From contig JALOPK010000075.1 of the NCBI GenBank assembly GCA_025453925.1, forward strand, positions 1 to 11,744: a DNA stretch of 11,744 nt. Reading direction: 5' to 3'. The position numbers and the translations under genes are program-made. The stretch's first letter is position 1, and every line of letters begins with the position of its first letter. This DNA is from Candidatus Eiseniibacteriota bacterium. GTDB taxonomy: Bacteria > JAFGKV01. The notes beneath the pieces are model-generated. The model was not told the origin of the DNA, made no database searches, and saw nothing but the letters and a program-made list of their open reading frames with translations. This document shows positions 6,877 through 11,744 of the stretch, piece after piece.

Positions 6877-8241
6877 CTACGGGTTCTCCAGGCGATCGGT
6901 GACCTGCTTCGCCAGCGGGAGCGTCACGGTAAACGTGGTGCCCTCACCTTCCGCGCTTTCGACTTCGATCCGCCCGCCATGCAGCTCCACGATGCGCTTT
7001 GATATCGCCAAACCCATGCCCGTTCCCTCCGGCACCATCTGCCGGGCATTGGATGCTCGGAAGAACTCGTCGAAGACATGCGGCAGCTTATCTGTGGGGA
7101 TTCCGATTCCCGTGTCACGGACCTGCAGCACGAGGGAATGGCCGTGGATCACCCCGATCACCCATATCTTACCGCCCGAGGGAGTGTAGCGGATGGCGTT
7201 GCTGATGAGGTTGGTAACGAGTTCGCGGAGGTCCTCCCGATTCCCGTCAACCATGGCAGGCACCACCGATACCTGGAGCGTGAGGCCCTTCTCCTCCGCT
7301 CCCTGCATGAGCAACTGGGCGTTGTTGCCCACCACATCGCACATCGGCACGGGCTCACGCCGTTGCGGAGCGCCCTCCACCTCCAGCCGCGCCAGCATGA
7401 GAAGATCGCCGACCAGACCAAGGAGCCCCTCGGCTCTCCGGTCAATGCGGGCGAGCGTGTTGTGCTGTTGAGGCGTGAGCACGCCCATCAGGCCCTGGAG
7501 GAGTACCTGCAGGAGACTCCGTATTGCGCTCAAGGGAGCGCGGAGTTCGTGGCTCACCTTCCGCACATAGAAAGCGCGCGTCTCGTGAAGTTCCTTGAGT
7601 TGGCGATACGCCGCTTCGAGTTCACGCTCCCTTCGCCGTAGCGTGCTCGCCACGGAGCCGCCCACGATGATCAACAGGTACAAGGTCACGGTCAGCGTGA
7701 ATGTCGTCTGGAACACGTAGAGCTTGCTTTGGTAGAGCGTGGGATCACCCACCGTCGGGAGATGCACATGGGGGAGTACTCCCGCCCGCTCGCCCCAGCA
7801 AATCCCGTTGACCAACACGGCGGCCAGCGTGGCATGCCAGGTGACAAACCGCCGCTGCAGCAGCGGCAGGGCATAGACGATGGGGAAGATGATGAACACC
7901 ATGAACGGGTTCTCGATCCCGCCCGTCAGATGCACGAGGGCAGCGACCGCGAGGATGTCGACCGCCACCTGTGCGTTGGCGACTGTCTTGATGATCGAGG
8001 CGGTGATGGCTTCCCTGGCATGGAGATTGGCCACGAAGAGGGCGAAGATGGCGTTATAGAACGGCACCCCGAGCGCGACGAGGGCCGTGGCGGGAAGGGG
8101 AAATCGAACGTCGAACCGGTACCACGCCACCAAAAGCGCGAAGAGCGTGGCGATGCCGGCACACCAACGGAACCGTACGGACCAGGTCAGCCGATGGTAA
8201 AGCTCTTCCTCGGCAAGAATGAGATCATGGCCCTGGTTCAC
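6877..8241 (-). CDS. Six-TM sensor histidine kinase with RegB-type quinone-binding motif
   Basis: This is a 454-residue membrane sensor kinase. Seen: about six hydrophobic segments (roughly 25-40, 50-73, 88-105, 111-127, 132-148, 176-199), then a short helical linker, then HisKA with the phosphorylated His231 in KVSHELRAPLSAI. The HATPase domain has the N box NLISNAIRY (344-352), G1 DTGIGIP (376-382), the F box FDEFF (390-394) and G2 GTGMGL (406-411), all intact. GGIENPF (107-113) lies between the third and fourth segments, the same place and pattern as the GGxxNPF heptapeptide through which RegB/PrrB senses ubiquinone. No Cys is present near the H box, so the redox Cys of RegB is missing. 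Start: GTG at 8241, with AGGG just upstream. It begins 7 bases after the stop of the hydrogenase maturation protease, so it is the last gene of that operon. No response regulator is in the window. The natural inference is redox control of the hydrogenase genes. Confidence 0.95.
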   Translation of the reverse strand: MNQGHDLILAEEELYHRLTWSVRFRWCAGIATLFALLVAWYRFDVRFPLPATALVALGVPFYNAIFALFVANLHAREAITASIIKTVANAQVAVDILAVAALVHLTGGIENPFMVFIIFPIVYALPLLQRRFVTWHATLAAVLVNGICWGERAGVLPHVHLPTVGDPTLYQSKLYVFQTTFTLTVTLYLLIIVGGSVASTLRRRERELEAAYRQLKELHETRAFYVRKVSHELRAPLSAIRSLLQVLLQGLMGVLTPQQHNTLARIDRRAEGLLGLVGDLLMLARLEVEGAPQRREPVPMCDVVGNNAQLLMQGAEEKGLTLQVSVVPAMVDGNREDLRELVTNLISNAIRYTPSGGKIWVIGVIHGHSLVLQVRDTGIGIPTDKLPHVFDEFFRASNARQMVPEGTGMGLAISKRIVELHGGRIEVESAEGEGTTFTVTLPLAKQVTDRLENP

Positions 8242-8248
8242 GTACCCT

Positions 8249-8734
8249 TCACCCTTCGCGCTTTCCCGGATAGCGCAGCCTGAAGAACGCTGCCAGCTCC
8301 TCGACCGCTCTCCTGACGTCGGGGTGGAGGGGGGCTCCCCGCGTCAGTCCCCCCACCTGGATGGCAAGCAGGAATACCTGCGCGGCGGCCAATACCTCGA
8401 TCTGCTGCATGAGAAGCTCCATCGGAAACCCGTGACTCCCGCCTCCCCAGTCGGTCACCGACGACCGGTCGAGGACGCGCACTTCGCCGGGCTGGAGCCC
8501 CAGTTCGGCGGCATCCACGAGCATGACGACTTCGGGGCGGTCGCGGGAAATGACACCGAGGAAGTTCTGGGGGTATGACCCACAGTCAAGGAGGGTGAGG
8601 TTCGTGGTCGTGTCGAGCAGATCGATCAGGGAAAGGGCAGCGGCATCATCTCCCGCCGTTCGGTCACCAAGGGCCGCGAGGACGACGCGCCCGTGAAGCC
8701 TCTGGGCGAGATCCTCTTCCCAGCCTACCCCCAC
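8249..8734 (-). CDS. hycI: HycI-like [NiFe] hydrogenase maturation endopeptidase
   Basis: This 161-residue cytoplasmic protease trims the C-terminal tail of the [NiFe] hydrogenase large subunit once nickel is in place. Seen: the family start block LGDRTAGDD (22-30; HycI has GNSMMGDD) with metal ligand Asp30, then DCGSYPQN (50-57; HycI has DGGSAPEN). The second ligand is Asp74 in VDAAELGLQPGE, very close to HycI VDATDMGLNPGE. The third is His101 in SHGFPMELLMQQI. Then come a HycI-like LLAIQ stretch and a basic C-terminus. All three nickel-sensing ligands are kept. The resemblance is closer to HycI (group 4, formate-hydrogenlyase type) than to HyaD/HybD. Start: the GTG at 8734 overlaps the stop of the ferredoxin gene by 10 bases; GGGGAG lies very close (2 bases), so translational coupling is likely. 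Its presence implies that a hydrogenase large subunit is encoded nearby, outside the window. Confidence 0.9.
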   Translation of the reverse strand: MGVGWEEDLAQRLHGRVVLAALGDRTAGDDAAALSLIDLLDTTTNLTLLDCGSYPQNFLGVISRDRPEVVMLVDAAELGLQPGEVRVLDRSSVTDWGGGSHGFPMELLMQQIEVLAAAQVFLLAIQVGGLTRGAPLHPDVRRAVEELAAFFRLRYPGKREG

Positions 8735-9336
8735 AACTCCCCGACCACCGTTGACCGGCGGCAGTGCGCGCAGATCACACGTACGCTGTTCGGCCTGAGC
8801 GCAGGATCCGAGGCGTCGGTGGTTGCCTCAGCAACGATCCCCAGAGTGCCGTCTGACACGAGGGCGAGCGTTGGATTGGCAAAACGCTTGGTGCCGAGCC
8901 TGTCGGCAGTCCAGAGAATATGGTCCCGCGGTGCGATGATTGCGCCGCAGCCCTCGCAAAGAACAAGCTGCTTCTCAATCGACGAGAAGAGTGAACTCCG
9001 ATCTAGCGTTGCAAGGTCATACTCGCTGGAGTTGCGGATCCCGGTCTTCGTCGTGCAGTTCAGTTCGCAGTGCCCGCAGAAGATGCAGACATCATAGTGA
9101 ACCGTGAAGCGGCGAACCGGCGGCGAGCATGTGATGTCATCCGCCATGTCGATAGCCTTGGCCGGGCACACCTGCGCGCATGCACCACAGCCGATGCACG
9201 TCTTCTCATCGTAGTAGGGCGTTCCACGATAGCCCTCGATGATCTCAGCAGGCTTCGCAGGGAAGGCCACCGTGACGGGGCGGGACACGAGAGACTTGAT
9301 GGCCTCGCCCAGTTCTCGAACCTTCGGGCTCCGCAC
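8725..9336 (-). CDS. hycF: HycF/HyfH-like ferredoxin subunit of a group 4 hydrogenase
   Basis: This 203-residue electron-transfer subunit, NuoI-related, would pass electrons between the ferredoxin or donor side and the hydrogenase small subunit on the cytoplasmic face. Seen: two [4Fe-4S] motifs. The first is Cys47, 50, 53, 57 (CIGCGACAQVCP). The second is Cys84, 87, 90, 94 (CIFCGHCELNC), followed by Thr rather than the usual Pro. After these comes SEYDLATL, close to SQEYELAV of E. coli HycF. A C-terminal module has two pairs, Cys127/130 and Cys189/192, as HycF does; it may bind zinc. CIFCGxCE is shared with HycF. Start: the GTG at 9336 lies 2 bases after the mrpG stop and is preceded by AGGAG at 8 bases. 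The frame stays open far upstream, but that extension is antisense-like sequence over mrpG coding DNA. It overlaps hycI by 10 bases. Against a plain NuoI: the HycF-type tail and the adjoining HycI. Confidence 0.9.
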   Translation of the reverse strand: MRSPKVRELGEAIKSLVSRPVTVAFPAKPAEIIEGYRGTPYYDEKTCIGCGACAQVCPAKAIDMADDITCSPPVRRFTVHYDVCIFCGHCELNCTTKTGIRNSSEYDLATLDRSSLFSSIEKQLVLCEGCGAIIAPRDHILWTADRLGTKRFANPTLALVSDGTLGIVAEATTDASDPALRPNSVRVICAHCRRSTVVGELWG

Positions 9337-9338
9337 GG

Positions 9339-9683
9339 CTATCGCTCCTCGGGCTTTGTGGTTGCGACGTCGCGATACGCATCCACGACGCTGCCCTCCC
9401 ACATCTTCACGCCCGACTTGTAGGCGCCTCGGACTATGGCATGCGCGCCGACAGGGGACGTAAAGAGAATGAAGAGCATGCAGAGAACTGCCTTCATTCC
9501 GAGGGCGGATACCCCGAACTGCGTCGCCACGCCGAAGAGAATGAGACAGGTTCCCAGCGTCACGCATTTGGTGGCGGCCTGTGCACGGTTGTAGACATCG
9601 GGAAGACGTACAAGGCCAATGCATCCAAGAAGATCGAACAAGAGGCCCACCGTGATGAGGACCTTGGGAAGCAGGCTAGTCAT
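9339..9683 (-). CDS. mrpG: Mrp/Mnh antiporter subunit G (or hydrogenase MbhC-type subunit)
   Basis: This 114-residue small membrane protein of the Mrp complex has three hydrophobic segments (about 6-26, 38-58, 63-82). Mrp exchanges sodium for protons. In energy-converting hydrogenases such as archaeal Mbh, homologues couple H2 evolution to an ion gradient. Seen: the family signature GLVRLPDVYNRAQAATK (23-39), followed by TLG. Most MrpG proteins have RLHAATK there; here Gln35 replaces the conserved His. Start: the ATG at 9683 follows GGAGGG and overlaps the mrpF stop by 8 bases. An upstream in-frame extension to 9752 lies inside mrpF and is rejected. The stop is 2 bases before the HycF-like start. 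Confidence 0.94.
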   Translation of the reverse strand: MTSLLPKVLITVGLLFDLLGCIGLVRLPDVYNRAQAATKCVTLGTCLILFGVATQFGVSALGMKAVLCMLFILFTSPVGAHAIVRGAYKSGVKMWEGSVVDAYRDVATTKPEER

Positions 9684-9942
9684 CAAAGGTCCGGCCCTCC
9701 AGATGCTTGGCCAGTGCGATAGTCCCGATGAAGCTGACCAACGCCCAGGCAATGGCGATGTTCATGAGATAGTCCAGGCCCGTAGCAAGGCACAGCATGC
9801 AACAGAATCCGACCACGAGCGTGCCGAGGATGTCGATGGCAACGGCCCGGTCCGGGGGTGTCGGGCCTCGCCCGATGCGGAACAGGCAGAGTGTCGCGCT
9901 TGCCAGGAGCATTCCGATGCCGAACGAGAAGAAGCCACTCAC
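9676..9942 (-). CDS. mrpF: Mrp/Mnh antiporter subunit F (or MbhB-type subunit)
   Basis: This 88-residue protein has three membrane segments (about 5-22, 33-52, 60-78), the normal length for MrpF. The family signature GPTPPDRAVAIDIL (26-39) is intact, including the Asp-Arg pair and the second Asp in the membrane that is important in MrpF ion transport. Start: the GTG at 9942 has GGAGG 8 bases upstream, and the mrpE stop overlaps it as GTGA. The end overlaps the mrpG start by 8 bases, so E, F and G are translationally coupled. Confidence 0.93.
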   Translation of the reverse strand: MSGFFSFGIGMLLASATLCLFRIGRGPTPPDRAVAIDILGTLVVGFCCMLCLATGLDYLMNIAIAWALVSFIGTIALAKHLEGRTFDD

Positions 9943-10424
9943 CTGAAGATCCTCCGCAAGATGCGCTCGAAGTGAGAGACTATGGTTCCGGTCTGCTCTT
10001 CCGGGTCCATCGTCGTGACGTTGATCCAGTGGATGTAGAGGTCGTCGCCGACGATGTCGACGCTCAGGGTCCCGGGTGTCAGCGTGATGGAGTTGGCGAG
10101 CGCGAGCTTACCGATATCGCCCCTCAAGGTCGTTTTCACTTTCACGATGCCCGGGCGTATCGGCATATCGGGATGAATCACGCGATAGGCCACGTCGAGA
10201 TTCGCACGAACCATGAAGTAGAGGAAATAGGGAACATACACCGCTAACCAGAACAAGCGCTTCGGGTCGAACACGGCTTGGGGATGCTCGGGGTAGATAT
10301 CGCCCAGTATGACCGCAATGACGATGCTGATGAACACTCCGGCCGCGATATCGGAAGGCGTGAGCGACCACGTGAGCGCAAGCCAGAGGAGGAAGGTCAG
10401 CACGCACGACAGGAGTTGTTTCAT
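9939..10424 (-). CDS. mrpE: Mrp/Mnh antiporter subunit E (or MbhA-type subunit)
   Basis: This 161-residue protein is typical of MrpE in length. Seen: two or three N-terminal membrane segments (about 3-20, 22-40, 60-75), then a cytoplasmic domain with the family hallmark NSITLTPGT, followed by a beta strand and IHWINV. Start: the ATG at 10424 has GGGAGG 6 bases upstream and overlaps the mrpD stop as ATGA. An in-frame extension to 10544 lies inside mrpD and is rejected. The stop shares GTGA with mrpF. The order D-E-F-G is the standard Mrp order. Confidence 0.95.
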   Translation of the reverse strand: MKQLLSCVLTFLLWLALTWSLTPSDIAAGVFISIVIAVILGDIYPEHPQAVFDPKRLFWLAVYVPYFLYFMVRANLDVAYRVIHPDMPIRPGIVKVKTTLRGDIGKLALANSITLTPGTLSVDIVGDDLYIHWINVTTMDPEEQTGTIVSHFERILRRIFR

Positions 10425-11744
10425 GGCAGACCTCCCGGTGCAAACAGCGCCGCGTACCCTGAAGCCTGGGCCAGCAGACTGGCGGCGGCCGGGTCCAGCA
10501 GCCACCCTCGCAGCCACACCACCAGCGGGCCGCCTACCGTGCACACTGCGGCGAGGAACAGCATGGCCGCGCGCATGGCGTAGGGGGCCTCAAGCACTCG
10601 TCCTACGAGGTGCTCCGGCACCTCTCCCTCCAGGGCCGCGCGTTGCACCTTGAGGAAGGAAACCAAGGTCATCATGGCCACAAAGACGGCAAGGGCGGCC
10701 AGGAGCCACTGCCCAGCCAGGGCTAACCCGACCACGATGATGAGCTTCGAGAAGAACCCGTTGAAGGGTGGGACCCCTGCGATGCTGAGGGCACCGATTC
10801 GGCAACAGAAGCTGGTGACCGGCATGCAATGGCGCATGCCACCCAAGTTCTTGAGCATGCGAGTGCCGGCCTGCTGCTCCAGCGACCCAGAGGAGAGAAA
10901 CAGGAGGCTCTTGAACGCGGCATGGTTGAACAAGTGGAAGAGGCCACCGAACAGGAGCAGTCCCGCGAGGGCCGGGTCGCCGTTTCCCCGCGGCGACATG
11001 ACGTGGGCTGCGGCACCGATGGCGAGCACGATGTACCCCATCTGGGAAATGCTGTGGTACCCGAGCAAACGTTTGAAATCCCACTGGCCGACCGCGAGGA
11101 AGACCCCGACGACCATCGAAAGGGCTCCGAGAATGATGAGCACATTGGCGTAGCTGGCGGAGGGGCCGAGGACGTTGAACACAATCCGCGTCATAGCATA
11201 GATCCCGCTCGCCTTGATGAGTACTCCCGACAGCATTGCCGAGATCGGCGCCGGCGCCGAAGGATGGGCATCCGGGAGCCATGCGTGAAACGGCACCAGC
11301 GCAGCCTTGAGCCCGAAGCCCATGAGGAAGAACGCAGCCGCCAGGGTGGCCGCGCGATTCGACCCCATCCCTTGAAGTGATTTGGCTACCTGAGCCATGT
11401 TCAGCTGGCCGGTCAGGTTGTAGAGCACTCCGATGCCCAAGAGGATGAACAGCGAGCTCACTGACCCCAGGATCAGGTACTTGAAGCTGGCCTCCAGTTC
11501 CTCATGCTCGGTGCCGAAGGCGACCAGCCCGTACGACGAAATCGCGGCCACCTCGAGGAACACGTAGACGTTGAAGAGGTCGCCGGAGACGATCACCCCG
11601 TTCATGCCCGCCACCATGAGCATGAGCATTGAATAGTAGAGCCCCACTGACGTGAATCTGCGCATGTAGTCCAGGCTGAACACCAGTGATGCCAACGTCA
11701 CGAGGTTCGTCGTGAGCAACATGAGCCGCGTCATCCCGTCCACT
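10421..11744 (-). CDS. mrpD: Mrp subunit D-type proton-translocating antiporter, 5' end missing
   Basis: This is the C-terminal 440 residues of a large multi-TM antiporter of the MrpD/NuoL-M-N family (MbhH in Mbh hydrogenase). The frame runs off the window at 11744. Family members are about 490-530 residues, so some 60-90 are missing; the GTG at 11743 is not taken as the start. Seen, numbered from 11743: GDLFNVYVFLEVAAISSYG with the key membrane Glu64; Lys88 in ASFKYL; GLKAALVPFHAWLPDAH with Lys146 and His153; Lys177 in LIKASGIY; HSISQMGY; and NHAAFKSLLFLSSGSL. These are the charged residues of the membrane proton path and all are kept. The stop overlaps mrpE as ATGA. Whether it serves a free-standing Mrp antiporter or a hydrogenase complex depends on genes beyond the edge; the HycF and HycI genes downstream favour the second. 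Confidence 0.93.
   Translation of the reverse strand, partial: VDGMTRLMLLTTNLVTLASLVFSLDYMRRFTSVGLYYSMLMLMVAGMNGVIVSGDLFNVYVFLEVAAISSYGLVAFGTEHEELEASFKYLILGSVSSLFILLGIGVLYNLTGQLNMAQVAKSLQGMGSNRAATLAAAFFLMGFGLKAALVPFHAWLPDAHPSAPAPISAMLSGVLIKASGIYAMTRIVFNVLGPSASYANVLIILGALSMVVGVFLAVGQWDFKRLLGYHSISQMGYIVLAIGAAAHVMSPRGNGDPALAGLLLFGGLFHLFNHAAFKSLLFLSSGSLEQQAGTRMLKNLGGMRHCMPVTSFCCRIGALSIAGVPPFNGFFSKLIIVVGLALAGQWLLAALAVFVAMMTLVSFLKVQRAALEGEVPEHLVGRVLEAPYAMRAAMLFLAAVCTVGGPLVVWLRGWLLDPAAASLLAQASGYAALFAPGGLP

Noticed and set aside
9337-9624. Long N-terminal extension of the HycF-like gene
   Set aside because: It overlaps mrpG fully and has random composition. The GTG at 9336 has an AGGAG site and sits right after the mrpG stop.
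8725-11744. Reading the Mrp and ferredoxin genes as part of a Nuo complex I operon
   Set aside because: MrpE, F and G signatures and a HycI-type protease are not part of complex I operons. The ferredoxin tail matches HycF rather than NuoI.

Overview
The window is GC-rich bacterial DNA. GTG starts are frequent, and genes on the minus strand at the right are packed with short stop/start overlaps. I cannot assign a species. A NiFe-hydrogenase maturation protease, an energy-converting-hydrogenase type ferredoxin subunit and Mrp antiporter subunits suggest an anaerobic, facultative or chemolithotrophic bacterium with a Gram-negative type inner membrane. No tRNA, rRNA, CRISPR array or insertion sequence was seen.

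Left part (1-2360). On the minus strand lie a small RNA-recognition-motif (RRM) gene (944-1186) and a PlsC-type acyltransferase (105-905). A good sigma70-type promoter at 1335-1363, which contains a small dyad, drives towards both. A roughly 370-base gene-free stretch separates them from a divergent fumarylacetoacetate-hydrolase-family gene (1557-2360, plus). The RRM lacks two of the three usual RNA-stacking aromatic residues.

Middle (2496-6695, plus). One very large gene encodes a 1399-residue exported, membrane-anchored protein of unknown function. It is an internal tandem duplication: two units repeat with a period of about 695 residues, each with its own export-signal-like start and C-terminal membrane segment.

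Right part (6877-11744, minus). This is a single tight operon, read from high to low coordinates: mrpD (cut by the window edge), mrpE, mrpF, mrpG, a HycF-like two-cluster ferredoxin with a C-terminal CxxC/CxxC module, a HycI-like hydrogenase maturation endopeptidase, and, 7 bases later, a six-TM sensor histidine kinase. The kinase carries GGIENPF, matching the quinone-binding heptapeptide GGxxNPF of the RegB/PrrB/ActS redox sensors. The likely reading is the distal end of an operon for a membrane-bound, ion-pumping group 4 [NiFe] hydrogenase with Mrp modules. Its catalytic subunits would lie beyond 11744, and its last gene would be a quinone-pool sensor that may tune expression. The catalytic subunits are not in the window, so this remains inference.

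The strongest leads are the redox kinase joined to the hydrogenase operon, the Mrp-HycF-HycI arrangement, the duplicated giant exported protein, and the divergent RRM gene with its structured start region.
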